Of a stretch of 64,000 nt of DNA, positions 1 through 8,856 are shown piece after piece. Position numbers and translations under genes: made by a program. Source of the DNA: Psychrobacillus sp042944905 (GTDB taxonomy: Bacteria > Bacillota > Bacilli > Bacillales_A > Planococcaceae); the NCBI RefSeq assembly GCF_042944905.1, contig NZ_CP168496.1, positions 2,108,001 through 2,172,000 of the forward strand, in the 5' to 3' direction. Under the pieces are notes generated by a model. The model was not told the origin of the DNA. It was given only the letters and a program-made list of their open reading frames with translations, and searched no databases. The first letter of the stretch is position 1. Every line of letters starts with the position of its first letter.

Positions 1-84
1 TTTTAGTCCTAATGTTTCTATATAATAAGGAAGTGCTTCTTCAATACTTTTTACCGCAATACCAATATGATCTACTTTCTCCAT
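1..84 (-). CDS. mce: methylmalonyl-CoA epimerase, N-terminal part (runs off the window)
   Basis: Only the first 28 codons are inside the window. They read MEKVDHIGIAVKS, then an acidic helix and a PYYIETLGL stretch, which is the usual start of vicinal-oxygen-chelate epimerases; the histidine at residue 6 would be the first metal ligand. The enzyme interconverts (2S)- and (2R)-methylmalonyl-CoA so that mutase can pass it to succinyl-CoA. A GGGGTG-type ribosome site precedes the ATG. The mutase genes lie about 2-6 kb away on the same strand, which supports the call. Glyoxalase-family relatives are the alternative. Confidence 0.8.
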   Translation of the reverse strand, partial: MEKVDHIGIAVKSIEEALPYYIETLGLK

Positions 85-154
85 TTTTCCCAACACCCCA
101 TATATTTAGACTATATCTTCTATTGTACATATTTCAAAAAAAAATCGCTACCTC

Positions 155-182
155 TTGTGCTTTTTTTCGAATTTGATAAAAT
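155..182 (+). promoter_or_regulatory. sigma-A type promoter for the Prli42 gene
   Basis: TTGTGC at 155-160 and TAAAAT at 177-182 are separated by 16 bp. They lie about 30 bp upstream of the small plus-strand gene at 211. Called from hexamer matches only. Confidence 0.5.
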
Positions 183-210
183 GAAAGTAATTGTTAAAGG
201 AGTGTAGTTC

Positions 211-306
211 ATGGGCAATCAAAAATTTCGTAAAGTTATTGTATATTTAATGGTTTTAATCATGGTTATGTCTTCATTACTATTCGGATTAAGCTTTATC
301 TTGTAA
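211..306 (+). CDS. prli42: Prli42-like stressosome-associated miniprotein
   Basis: A 31-codon gene with ATG start, preceded by AAAGGAGTG six bases upstream, and followed by a strong terminator. The protein has a short basic N-terminus (MGNQKFRK) and a single hydrophobic helix from about residue 9 to the C-terminus. Size, one-helix topology, the KxVVYLM-like entry to the helix and the GLSFIL ending match the Prli42 family, which in Listeria anchors the stressosome to the membrane. The position next to brxB also agrees with what I recall from other Bacillales. The family call rests on memory of short sequences, so an unrelated miniprotein is possible. Confidence 0.8.
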   Translation: MGNQKFRKVIVYLMVLIMVMSSLLFGLSFIL

Positions 307-314
307 TTTCATTA

Positions 315-351
315 AAAACAGCGGAGGCAATTAAATGCTTCCGCTGTTTTT
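315..351. terminator. bidirectional intrinsic terminator between prli42 and brxB
   Basis: A 15-bp stem (315-329 with 336-350, one G:U pair), six-base loop, A-rich before and T-rich after. It serves the plus-strand prli42 transcript and the minus-strand mut-meaB-brxB transcript. Confidence 0.85.
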
Positions 352-355
352 AGTA

Positions 356-796
356 TTAAATCTCTTCGCAATGCTCTTCAAACAACGCTTGGATATGTGT
401 AATAACAGACATTGGATCATGTCCTTCTATTTCGTGACGACCAACTTCCGCAATAGCTTCTCCGTCTTTTAATAAAACAAATGATGGAGAAGAAGGTAAA
501 TGTTCATCACCAAAATGATTGCGCGCTTGTTGTGTAGCTAATTTATCTTGCCCTGCAAATACAGTTACAAGATGATCCGGTCTTTTATCATAATGAACAG
601 CATTTGCTGCTGCTGGACGTGCAATTCCTCCTGCACATCCACAAACTGAGTTAATCATTACTAGAGTTGTACCTGGACGAGCAAATGCAGTATTTACTTC
701 CTCCGGTGATGTTAATTGCTCATAACCGCTTGCTTCCATTTCTCCACGGGCTTGCATGACCATATCATTCATCAATAAATTAAAATCCATATTCAT
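356..796 (-). CDS. brxB: bacilliredoxin BrxB (YqiW/YphP family)
   Basis: 146 residues. The family signature CGC is at residues 52-54 (VCGCAGG). Bacilliredoxins remove bacillithiol from S-bacillithiolated proteins after oxidative stress, in the cytosol. Of two close ATGs, the one at 796 has the better spaced ribosome site (GGAAAGGAGC, nine bases away); the next is at 790. It lies 40 bp after meaB on the same strand and is followed by the shared terminator, so it may be the last gene of the mut operon. Nothing is unusual in length or motif. Confidence 0.92.
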   Translation of the reverse strand: MNMDFNLLMNDMVMQARGEMEASGYEQLTSPEEVNTAFARPGTTLVMINSVCGCAGGIARPAAANAVHYDKRPDHLVTVFAGQDKLATQQARNHFGDEHLPSSPSFVLLKDGEAIAEVGRHEIEGHDPMSVITHIQALFEEHCEEI

Positions 797-836
797 AATT
801 AAACGCTCCTTTCCAAACTATTTTTATCTTAGCAGA

Positions 837-1931
837 TTATTGCTTAGAATTCGAGGAAAATAACTCTTCAACTGCCTGTGAAACCGTTACTTTTTCATCC
901 CTCACTAGACTTTCTAATTGTGCCATTGTTTCTTTCTTTTCTACTGATGAAAAGAAGTCTCTATATAAACGATCTACTATCATCGATTTGAACCAATCAA
1001 CCGTTTGTTCTTTTCTTCTGTATTGCCAGGCATTTTGTTCAATCATTTCTTTCTTAAATGATTGGATTGTCTCCCAAACCGAGTCTAGACCAGACTTATA
1101 TAAGGAAGAAACCGCCAAAGCAGGTGTATTCCAGTTTGGGGAAGATGGGGCTAAAAAGTGTAGAATTTGTTTATATTCTGCTACTGTCTTCTTAGCTAAT
1201 TTCTCATTTGCTCCATCTGCTTTATTGACCACTAAAGCATCTGCAAGTTCCATAATCCCTTTTTTCATTCCCTGTAGTTCATCACCGGCGCCAGTTAGTG
1301 CAAGAAGTAGAAAGAAATCGACCATTCCTCGTACAATCGTTTCACTTTGCCCAACGCCAACTGTTTCTACTAAAATAATGTCATAACCTGCTGCTTCGCA
1401 TAAAAGCATCGTTTCTCTCGATTTTTTGTGTACGCCACCAAGTGTTCCTGCGGATGGAGAAGGTCTGATAAAAGCATTCGGATGCTTTGCAAGCTCCTCC
1501 ATCCTTGTTTTATCACCTAATATACTTCCACCCGTTAGTGAGGAGCTTGGGTCTATCGCAAGCACCGCTACTTTATAACCTTGATCACATAGCATCTTTC
1601 CAAAAGCTTCAATAAACGTACTTTTCCCAGCACCAGGTACACCCGTAATGCCAATTCGAATACTGTTACCTGTATGTCTTAATAATGATTTGAGTAATTG
1701 TTGACCAATAGCTTGTTGATCACTAACTGTACTTTCAATGAAAGTGATTGCTTTTGCTAAATGAAGCCTAGAGCCTTTTTGAATTTCACGGAGATATTCT
1801 TCCTGATCAATAACTAGTGCATTCTTTTTCGAAAACTTCTTTACAGAAGCTTTTCCCATTCCATCATGTTGAGATTTAATCCCACTCATCACATGCATCG
1901 CCGATTGGTTTGTTTTATCTGTTTCAGCCAT
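837..1931 (-). CDS. meaB: methylmalonyl-CoA mutase-associated GTPase MeaB
   Basis: 364 residues, G3E/SIMIBI GTPase of the MeaB/ArgK family. The P-loop GVPGAGKST is at 97-105, the LAIDPSSS switch at about 124-131, VETVGVGQSE at 188-197 and the base-specificity motif NKAD at 236-239. MeaB chaperones adenosylcobalamin loading of methylmalonyl-CoA mutase and protects it from inactivation. Its ATG overlaps the mutB stop (TAATG), indicating translational coupling in a mutA-mutB-meaB operon. The N-terminal 45 residues before the conserved core are low in similarity to what I recall, which is normal for this family. Confidence 0.95.
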   Translation of the reverse strand: MAETDKTNQSAMHVMSGIKSQHDGMGKASVKKFSKKNALVIDQEEYLREIQKGSRLHLAKAITFIESTVSDQQAIGQQLLKSLLRHTGNSIRIGITGVPGAGKSTFIEAFGKMLCDQGYKVAVLAIDPSSSLTGGSILGDKTRMEELAKHPNAFIRPSPSAGTLGGVHKKSRETMLLCEAAGYDIILVETVGVGQSETIVRGMVDFFLLLALTGAGDELQGMKKGIMELADALVVNKADGANEKLAKKTVAEYKQILHFLAPSSPNWNTPALAVSSLYKSGLDSVWETIQSFKKEMIEQNAWQYRRKEQTVDWFKSMIVDRLYRDFFSSVEKKETMAQLESLVRDEKVTVSQAVEELFSSNSKQ

Positions 1932-4090
1932 TAGCCTTCCACTTCCTCATAACCCAATCGTTTATAGATTTCTTCGATTACTTTTTGTGCTGCTACTGGT
2001 ATAACTGTTCCGGGTCCGAAAATTGCAGATGCTCCATTTTCACGTAAGAAAGCATAATCTTGAGCAGGAATAACTCCTCCAACAACGATTAAAATATCTT
2101 CTCTCCCTAGTTTAGCTAGTTCTTCTCGTAATGCAGGAACTAACGTCATATGACCGGCTGCAAGCGAACTTACTCCTACAACATGTACATCGTTTTCCAC
2201 CGCTTGCTGAGCAGTTTCTGCCGGTGTTTGGAATAAAGGACTAATATCCACATCAAACCCTAAATCAGCAAACGCAGTTGCAATCACTTTTGCACCACGG
2301 TCATGTCCATCTTGACCCATTTTCGCAATTAAAATACGAGGGCGTCTCCCTTCGTTTTCTAGGAAATCCTCCGACATTTGTTTCACAGCTTCGATTTCAT
2401 CTGCATCATTAAAGTTCGCACTATACACTCCACTCACGGAACGAATCACCGCCTTATGTCTTCCAGCTACTACTTCAATTGCATCCGAAATTTCTCCTAT
2501 CGTTGCACGTTTTCTAGCAGCATCCACAGCAACTGCTAATAGATTTTCGTTACCTGTTCTAGCTGCTTCGGTTAATGTAATAAGGGCTTCTTGCACTTCT
2601 TTTTCATCACGATTTTCTTTTACTTTTACTAAACGTTCCATTTGTTTTTGTCGAACTACTGTATTATCGATATTTAAAATATCAATTGCATCTTCTTGAT
2701 CTAATCGGTATTTGTTCACCCCGATAATAATTTCTTTCGAGGAGTCGATTTGTGCTTGCTTTTTCGCTGCTGCTTCTTCAATTTTCATTTTCGGAAGGCC
2801 AGTTTCAATTGCTTTAGCCATGCCACCAAGTTCTTCGATTTCTTCGATGAGAGCCCAAGCTTTTTCCATTAACTCGTTCGTTAGTGTTTCTACATAATAC
2901 GAACCACCCCATGGATCAATTACTTTCGTCATATTCGTTTCTTCTTGCAGGAATAACTGTGTATTCCGTGCAATTCGTGCTGAGAAATCCGTTGGAAGTG
3001 CAATTGCTTCGTCGAGCGCATTTGTATGAAGTGATTGGGTATGCCCCATTGCAGCTGCATTTGCTTCTACTAAAGTTCTCGTTACATTATTAAATGGATC
3101 TTGCTCGGTTAAACTCCAACCAGACGTTTGTGAATGTGTACGCAATGCTAATGTTTTTGGATTTTTAGGATCGAAGCTAGACATCATTTGTGCCCAAATT
3201 CTTCGAGCAGCGCGCATTTTTGCTACTTCCATGAAGTAATTCATACCAATTGCCCAGAAAAATGAAAGTCTCGGTGCGAATGAATCAATTTCAATGCCCG
3301 CTTTTAATCCTGTTCGAACATACTCCAGACCATCCGCTAATGTGTAGGCAAGCTCGATGTCTGCTGTTGCACCTGCTTCCTGCATATGGTAACCAGAAAT
3401 TGAAATAGAGTTGAATATAGGCATTTTTTTTGCTGTATAAGCAAAGATATCCGCAATAATTTTCATCGACATTTCAGGTGTGTAAATATATGTATTCCGA
3501 ACCATATATTCTTTCAAAATGTCATTTTGAATCGTTCCAGCAAGTTGATCGGGAGATACCCCTTGTTCTTCTGCAGTCACGATGTAAAATGCTAGAATTG
3601 GTAGTACTGCACCGTTCATCGTCATTGATACAGACATTTGGTCGAGTGGAATTCCATCGAATAATATCTTCATATCTTCCACCGAATCGATTGCAACTCC
3701 CGCTTTACCTACATCCCCAGTAACGCGTTCATGATCCGAATCATAGCCGCGGTGTGTCGCTAAGTCGAACGCAACGGACAGACCTTTTTGACCCATTGCT
3801 AAGTTTCTTCTATAGAATGCGTTACTTTCTTCCGCAGTAGAAAAACCTGCATACTGACGAACCGTCCATGGTTTTGCCACATACATCGTCGGATATGGTC
3901 CACGTGTATTTGGCGCAATGCCCGGAAGGTCATTTAAATGTTTCACTAGACTGCGATCAGCTTCATCATATACAGGCTTTAACTCAATACCTTCATTTGT
4001 TAAAAAAGAAGATGCTTTTTCTTGTACTTCAATACTAGATTTCTTTAATAAATTCTCAATCGATACGGCTGAATAATTAGGCGTTGTCAT
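1931..4090 (-). CDS. mutB: methylmalonyl-CoA mutase large (catalytic) subunit
   Basis: 719 residues from the preferred ATG at 4090, which has AAGGGGGG eight bases upstream; a longer reading from a TTG would swallow that ribosome site. The N-terminal TIM barrel binds substrate. The C-terminal cobalamin domain carries DGHDRG with the cobalt-ligating His near residue 597, then the GVSSLAAGH and VVGGVIP segments of the Rossmann-like fold. It isomerises (R)-methylmalonyl-CoA to succinyl-CoA. The start lies inside the 3' end of mutA (14-bp overlap), as expected for an obligate heterodimer. Confidence 0.96.
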   Translation of the reverse strand: MTTPNYSAVSIENLLKKSSIEVQEKASSFLTNEGIELKPVYDEADRSLVKHLNDLPGIAPNTRGPYPTMYVAKPWTVRQYAGFSTAEESNAFYRRNLAMGQKGLSVAFDLATHRGYDSDHERVTGDVGKAGVAIDSVEDMKILFDGIPLDQMSVSMTMNGAVLPILAFYIVTAEEQGVSPDQLAGTIQNDILKEYMVRNTYIYTPEMSMKIIADIFAYTAKKMPIFNSISISGYHMQEAGATADIELAYTLADGLEYVRTGLKAGIEIDSFAPRLSFFWAIGMNYFMEVAKMRAARRIWAQMMSSFDPKNPKTLALRTHSQTSGWSLTEQDPFNNVTRTLVEANAAAMGHTQSLHTNALDEAIALPTDFSARIARNTQLFLQEETNMTKVIDPWGGSYYVETLTNELMEKAWALIEEIEELGGMAKAIETGLPKMKIEEAAAKKQAQIDSSKEIIIGVNKYRLDQEDAIDILNIDNTVVRQKQMERLVKVKENRDEKEVQEALITLTEAARTGNENLLAVAVDAARKRATIGEISDAIEVVAGRHKAVIRSVSGVYSANFNDADEIEAVKQMSEDFLENEGRRPRILIAKMGQDGHDRGAKVIATAFADLGFDVDISPLFQTPAETAQQAVENDVHVVGVSSLAAGHMTLVPALREELAKLGREDILIVVGGVIPAQDYAFLRENGASAIFGPGTVIPVAAQKVIEEIYKRLGYEEVEG

Positions 4091-5726
4091 GTGAATTCCC
4101 CCCTTGGGCAAGTGCTAGAAGTTCTTTTCCTTTATCTAAAAGAGATTGTCCAGCAAAAATACGTCCAGATAGCCCAGCATCTAGCCAGTCTTCATATTCG
4201 TCAAACTTCCCTGCTACATCCATTGGCACAGATAATTTTTCGTTTAACAAAGCGGGTACTAATCCAGCTGTTTGTTCATCATTTCCAACAAACACGACAT
4301 AATTAATATGATGTTCATCAATCCATTTTTGAAGATCAAAAGGTTTTAAGTTTTCCGGTGCCACAACTGGTGAGATTCCTAGCGATACTAAGTACCCACT
4401 AACAAAATCCATTCGTGGTTTATATTCTTTTAATACACCATAAGGAATAATAGCTGCGTTTAAAGGATTCGCTTTAAACGCTTTTCGCAACAATTCAAAA
4501 GGCTCTGCTAAACGCTTGTAATCAGTCGATATAATTTGTGCATCCAATTCATCTTCCGGATTTGCATAGTTATTTGTACCAATTAAAGACTTCTTGCGTG
4601 TTGAAAGTGCTTCTAATTGCTGCTCCCATTTGATTGCTGCTCGCTCTTGAAGTTTTGCTTCTCTTACTTCCAGCGTATCTTCTTTCATTAACTCTAAAAA
4701 CAATGTCCATGCCTTTTCCACAAGCTCTTTTGTTAATGTTTCTAAATAGTAAGATCCACCAGCTGCATCTAATACGCGACCGATATGCGTTTCTTCTTTT
4801 AGGACTAGTTGCATATTTCTTGCAATTCGTTTAGAGGTTTGATTGACACCAGTTAATAGATCATGAGGATGCGTTGTTACGCTATCTGCACCACCTAAAA
4901 CCGCTGCTAAAGCGCTATTCGCTGCTCGAAGAATATTCACATTTGGATCAAGTGCAGAAAAAGAACGTAATGATGTTTCCGCATGAACGGGAATTGCTGA
5001 AATTTCCGTCTTTCCATATGCTTCGCCAAATGCTTGCCAAAGTACACGGAACGCACGAATTTTTGCCATTTCCATAAAGAAGTTACTGTCTACGGAAAAT
5101 TGAACAAACCCTTTTTCCTCGACCTGATCAATTCCCATTTCAGAAGATGAAGAATCGGCCTGTACAAGCACACTAGCAAGCTCACTCACCGCATCTCCTC
5201 CAGCTTTGTGAATGGAAGTTCCATCTAAGAAAAAAGTACGTGAATTTGATACAGCGTTTGTACTTGCACCTTTCACACAGCCTTTCAAATCAGTAAAGTT
5301 ATGTAAAAAGGCGTGATCTGCTGTTATATCCAAATAAACAGGGTGTATTTTCAATAATGATTGTAATTCTTCTAATTGGGAAGCATCCCAAGCGTGTCTA
5401 TTTTGCAACGTATAATGAATTACATCATTACCTTTCTCAAGTGATTCTTTTATTTCAGCAAGAACTTCTTCGCTTGAGTTGCCTGTAGAAACTTGGGATA
5501 CTAACCAATTCGCATTAGTGGTAGCCTGTCTAATAGTTTCTGTTTGATTTACAGGTATTTCCGCTAAATCTGCTAAAGAATAAAGCGGTTTCAAAATTAT
5601 ATCTTCTAAAGTTTTTGTCGAAAGTGATTCAAGTGTCTTCCCTTTTAAGGATTTAATAGCAACTTGCTCCCATTCTGCAAGCGTAGCTTCTTTAAATGTC
5701 GTTTCCTTCATCTTATGTATAGTCAT
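4077..5726 (-). CDS. mutA: methylmalonyl-CoA mutase small subunit
   Basis: About 549 residues from the ATG at 5726 (protein begins MTIHKMKETTFKEA). Further ATGs at 5801, 5774 and elsewhere upstream extend the frame but add only atypical sequence; an AAGGGGGAAG ribosome site lies about 16 bases before 5726, a long gap, so the start is not certain. The barrel domain is conserved (AHAETSLRSFSALDPNVN, then TTHPHDLLTG), but the C-terminal B12-like domain lacks the DxHxxG cobalt ligand, as is normal for the non-catalytic subunit. First gene of the mutA-mutB-meaB operon; the divergent ZIP-like gene starts about 130 bp away. Confidence 0.93.
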   Translation of the reverse strand: MTIHKMKETTFKEATLAEWEQVAIKSLKGKTLESLSTKTLEDIILKPLYSLADLAEIPVNQTETIRQATTNANWLVSQVSTGNSSEEVLAEIKESLEKGNDVIHYTLQNRHAWDASQLEELQSLLKIHPVYLDITADHAFLHNFTDLKGCVKGASTNAVSNSRTFFLDGTSIHKAGGDAVSELASVLVQADSSSSEMGIDQVEEKGFVQFSVDSNFFMEMAKIRAFRVLWQAFGEAYGKTEISAIPVHAETSLRSFSALDPNVNILRAANSALAAVLGGADSVTTHPHDLLTGVNQTSKRIARNMQLVLKEETHIGRVLDAAGGSYYLETLTKELVEKAWTLFLELMKEDTLEVREAKLQERAAIKWEQQLEALSTRKKSLIGTNNYANPEDELDAQIISTDYKRLAEPFELLRKAFKANPLNAAIIPYGVLKEYKPRMDFVSGYLVSLGISPVVAPENLKPFDLQKWIDEHHINYVVFVGNDEQTAGLVPALLNEKLSVPMDVAGKFDEYEDWLDAGLSGRIFAGQSLLDKGKELLALAQGGNSHDNA

Positions 5727-5857
5727 ATGAACGCTTTCGCTTCCCCCTTGTAAAATCATTCGTACTATTTTCATTTTACACATGCTCATACCTATAAACA
5801 ATATGCATATATTTTGTAGACAGGATTACTAATAATTTTGGTTGGAGAGTGCTGGAG

Positions 5858-6550
5858 TTGGTTGCATTCATTCTTGGTGGATTTCTTTTCTTGAGTGTCA
5901 GTGCAGGTGGAGGTATCGCTTGGTTCGTTTCTAAAATATTTCATGGTTCAAATGAAGGACTGGCACTATTATGCGGGGGATTTTTAGTAGGTTTACTAAC
6001 TCTCGATATTATTCCATCTGCATTAAAAATGTATCAATTATTAGAAATTGTTCTCGGAATACTTATCGGATATATTTTTCTTGTAGCGATGCACAATTTT
6101 CTCTTTTCATCTAAATCACGTAAACCTTCCGTCTACTTGATTACACTTGCCTTGTTCATACATACAATCCCATTAAGCTTGACTATCGGAAATTTGCTTG
6201 GGAATTCTACCTTCAATGTTTCCATTACAACCTCCACAATTCTACACCATGCCCCAGAGGGATTCGCACTTACTTCAGCATTTCTATCACAAGGTAAAAA
6301 ACTAATATGGCTATTTCTTTGTTTCGTTGGCTTATCTATTTGTTTTAGTGCTTTTATTTGGATTGGATATCACGTGAATCTCAACATAAAGGCACAAAGT
6401 GTACTTTTAGGCATATCTATTGGGCTTATTGGGGTTACAAGTGTAAAAGAATTTATTTTGATTAATATCCGTGTTGTCCCCGTAAGGCTTTTTTTAACAT
6501 TTCTTCTGACGGGCTATCTCTTGAGTGTGCTATTTCATCTATGGTTATAA
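5858..6550 (+). CDS. ZIP-family metal transporter-like membrane protein
   Basis: About 230 residues, very hydrophobic, with seven to eight predicted membrane segments. The motif HHAPEG, at about residue 133, matches the HxxPEG signature of ZIP transporter TM5, and HTIPLSLTIG earlier matches the TM4 histidine motif (HxxxD/E-like region). ZIP proteins import zinc, iron or manganese across the cytoplasmic membrane. A GTG at 5849 is in frame but sits one base after GGAG; the TTG at 5858 is ten bases from the same GGAG, so I prefer it. It is transcribed away from mutA and ends before a bidirectional terminator. Metal specificity cannot be read from sequence. Confidence 0.7.
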   Translation: MVAFILGGFLFLSVSAGGGIAWFVSKIFHGSNEGLALLCGGFLVGLLTLDIIPSALKMYQLLEIVLGILIGYIFLVAMHNFLFSSKSRKPSVYLITLALFIHTIPLSLTIGNLLGNSTFNVSITTSTILHHAPEGFALTSAFLSQGKKLIWLFLCFVGLSICFSAFIWIGYHVNLNIKAQSVLLGISIGLIGVTSVKEFILINIRVVPVRLFLTFLLTGYLLSVLFHLWL

Positions 6551-6648
6551 AGGCAGTTACATCAACATTACCCACATACTCTAAAATAGGGATATTGCTT
6601 AAAAAATGTAAGTAAATGTATTGTTACTATATGAATTTGAACAAGTAA

Positions 6649-6680
6649 AAAAAGGATGTGCAAGTGTGCACATCCTTTTT
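6649..6680. terminator. bidirectional terminator between the ZIP-like gene and the sensor kinase
   Basis: Stem of 13 bp (6649-6661 with 6668-6680) with A-rich left and T-rich right flank. The two neighbouring genes converge on it. Confidence 0.85.
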
Positions 6681-6687
6681 CTATACT

Positions 6688-7920
6688 TTATGTTGGAATG
6701 GTAATCGTAAAGGTTGTTCCCTCGCCTATTTTACTTTCCACATCAACTTTTCCTTTAATTTTGCTAATAGTTCCATATACCATTAACATTCCAAGACCAG
6801 TTCCTTCTTTTTTGTTAGAATAATATGGCTTTCCTAAATGAAGGATTTCATCTTTCGTCATCCCTATTCCCTCGTCTTGAATACTGATGACAATATTCTT
6901 ACCTTGCTCAATCACTTGTACGGAAAGAGTACCTCCCTCTTCCTTCATTGCTTCTATTGCATTTTTTAATAAGTTAATCAAACATTGCTTCATCTGATTT
7001 TGGTCAAATATTTTCTTTAAAGAATTGGAAAAAACACATACAATTTCAACATTATGGATTATAGCAAGGGGTATTAATATATTCTTTACATATTCCGTCT
7101 CTTCTTTTAAATCGGAATATACCATATGCTCTGATTGAGGTTTAGCAAATGCCAAATAATCATTTAAAATATGTTCCGCGCGAATCAATTCTTGTAAAGA
7201 AAAATCGATATACACTTTATCCTCACCTGTGATATTTTTTGATACATCCAATAATTGGAGAAATCCTTTCGTCACAGTCAAAGGGTTTCTGATTTCATGA
7301 GAAACACTCGCCGAAAGTTCACTCATGACATGCAACCGTTCCGCACGAAGGAAATTTTCTCGATTTTTTATATTTGAAATGATTTTTTCTATCATAATCA
7401 GGTTAATGGCTATGACAAATCCATGAGTGGTCACTGCATAAAAAGCTAATGTCCAATATTCTCTCGTTAGAATTTCAAAATATAAGGACAATTGGAGCAA
7501 ATAAATAACCATGATCATCACACCTGCGATAACTCCTGTCATTATTCGATTCTTTGTATTATATCCCATAAATCGGTGCTTTATCATTGGCAAGACTATA
7601 AAAATGACTGTTGAATAAGCGAAAGACAGTACGAAACCATCTCCTCCGATTACCAATCGATATATATTCAATATGATATAAAGCGGAAGTAACCTTTTAT
7701 AGCCTCCATAAAGAGCAACTATAATAAACGGAACATACCTCAAATCAAATAAAAATCCAATTTCCAGTCTAATTGGATAAATCATACATAGTAACATTGA
7801 AAGAGAGAAAAAAAGGAGAAAAAGTGAATAATGACTTTCCTTAATATTATCCAAAAAGACTACAGTCAGAAGAACCGGAAAAACTAAAAATAAAATATTG
7901 ATTAAAAATGTTTCTAACAA
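6688..7920 (-). CDS. membrane histidine kinase, KinB-like
   Basis: 410 residues. Residues 1-180 hold five to six membrane segments with the LRYVPFIIVALYGGY stretch typical of 5TM-Lyt-type sensors. The HisKA helix has SHEIRNPL with phospho-accepting His208; the ATPase domain has the N box at 316-324, DEGIGM (G1) at 349-354 and GTGLGM (G2) at 373-378. Length and layout match sporulation kinase KinB (membrane domain, no PAS), which feeds the Spo0A phosphorelay; spo0A is in this window at 35 kb. No response regulator is adjacent, which also fits a phosphorelay kinase. The sporulation role is inference. Confidence 0.8.
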   Translation of the reverse strand: MLETFLINILFLVFPVLLTVVFLDNIKESHYSLFLLFFSLSMLLCMIYPIRLEIGFLFDLRYVPFIIVALYGGYKRLLPLYIILNIYRLVIGGDGFVLSFAYSTVIFIVLPMIKHRFMGYNTKNRIMTGVIAGVMIMVIYLLQLSLYFEILTREYWTLAFYAVTTHGFVIAINLIMIEKIISNIKNRENFLRAERLHVMSELSASVSHEIRNPLTVTKGFLQLLDVSKNITGEDKVYIDFSLQELIRAEHILNDYLAFAKPQSEHMVYSDLKEETEYVKNILIPLAIIHNVEIVCVFSNSLKKIFDQNQMKQCLINLLKNAIEAMKEEGGTLSVQVIEQGKNIVISIQDEGIGMTKDEILHLGKPYYSNKKEGTGLGMLMVYGTISKIKGKVDVESKIGEGTTFTITIPT

Positions 7921-8132
7921 AAGATTTCTTCCTCTCTCCTAAAAAAAATTATCGGTACTAGGAGATTTTGACTTCTGTCTACCTCATCAAAGGTTACGAT
8001 AATATTAAAATAACTTTAACTAATGAATGAAAATTTACAATGATAAAATTATATCATACATGAAATTTTTAGAGCAAAATATTTTGCGATTTCCCTTTTT
8101 GAACAAAAAGGCATGACTAATTCAAGTAATAA

Positions 8133-8228
8133 TTAGTATTTTTCAATCATTCGTTTTATTGCTTCAATAACAACTTCTTGTTCATCTTTTTGTAAATAAT
8201 TTGTATAAACAACACATCCTTCTTCATT
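8133..8228 (-). pseudogene. short reading-frame remnant, unknown
   Basis: An open stretch of 31 codons on the minus strand, ending YTNYLQKDEQEVVIEAIKRM and IEKY before a TAA. It has no start codon; a stop lies directly upstream. The amphipathic, Glu/Lys-rich composition looks like a real C-terminal helix rather than random AT-rich sequence. The rest of 7921-8280 shows nothing I can name. Confidence 0.25.
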
Positions 8229-8280
8229 TTAGATTGCTCTTCTCTTTTTTTATTCTTTCAGAAGATACAATTTAATAAGT

Positions 8281-8523
8281 TTAACCACTGACTATACCAA
8301 TTATAACTTTAAATTCGTTGCGGTTTTTCTTTTTTCTTTTAATACATTCTTTTAAATCCGCTATTACAACGGTTTTACCGATCCAGATTCTTAGATATAA
8401 GGAGTAGAATTTTATTGGTCCCTTTATGCCTTTTTCTTCATATTCAGTTCCATCTTCTAACTCAGTTTCAGTCCTAATTATCCATGTGTTTCCTATTCCA
8501 AATTCAATAAATTTCAAATTCAA
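8281..8523 (-). CDS. DUF3977 family protein
   Basis: 80 residues. The N-terminal half (FIEFGIGNTW, then RTETELEDGTEYEEKGI) and the phrase YLRIWIGKTV match DUF3977 as I remember it. No catalytic motif, signal or membrane segment is visible, and the function is unknown. An ATG with only a weak ribosome site (AGGTGAATTG) starts it. It stands alone on the minus strand before the divergent hicAB operon. Confidence 0.75.
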   Translation of the reverse strand: MNLKFIEFGIGNTWIIRTETELEDGTEYEEKGIKGPIKFYSLYLRIWIGKTVVIADLKECIKRKKKNRNEFKVIIGIVSG

Positions 8524-8589
8524 TTCACCTCAATAACCGAGTGGCATGCTGTTAATAACCCTATATAGTAATTTTTTTTCGAACATTTA

Positions 8590-8607
8590 CACGTGTTATA
8601 ATACGTG
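8590..8607 (+). promoter_or_regulatory. hicAB promoter with inverted-repeat operator
   Basis: A perfect TATAAT at 8597-8602 sits between the arms CACGT (8590-8594) and ACGTG (8603-8607). The matching -35 region is poor (T tract). HicB-type antitoxins usually repress their own operon by binding such repeats through the C-terminal ribbon-helix-helix, so this is the likely operator. Confidence 0.55.
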
Positions 8608-8644
8608 CTAAAATGAAAACATCAAAGGAGATGATAACCATCTA

Positions 8645-8827
8645 ATGAATTCAAGAGAGCTTATGAATCACATTACTAAAGATGGTTGGTATTTAGACAG
8701 GGTAAAAGGATGTCACCATCAATTCAAACATCCTACGAAGCCCGGTTTAGTTACCATTCCACATCCCAAGAAAGACTTACCAAAAAGAACTGAGAAATCA
8801 ATACTTAAACAAGCTGGGCTTGAATAA
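8645..8827 (+). CDS. hicA: HicA family mRNA interferase toxin
   Basis: 60 residues with the double-stranded RNA-binding-like HicA fold: SRELMNHITKDGWYLDRVKG, then CHHQFKHP with the catalytic His at 24, followed by the TIPHPKKDLPK strand-turn and a C-terminal KSILKQAGL helix. HicA cleaves mRNA when free of HicB. AAAGGAG lies about 15 bases before the ATG, longer than usual, which suggests weak translation. hicB follows after 29 bp. Confidence 0.93.
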   Translation: MNSRELMNHITKDGWYLDRVKGCHHQFKHPTKPGLVTIPHPKKDLPKRTEKSILKQAGLE

Positions 8828-8856
8828 GGCACTCTTGTGAGGAGGTTAATTACAAA

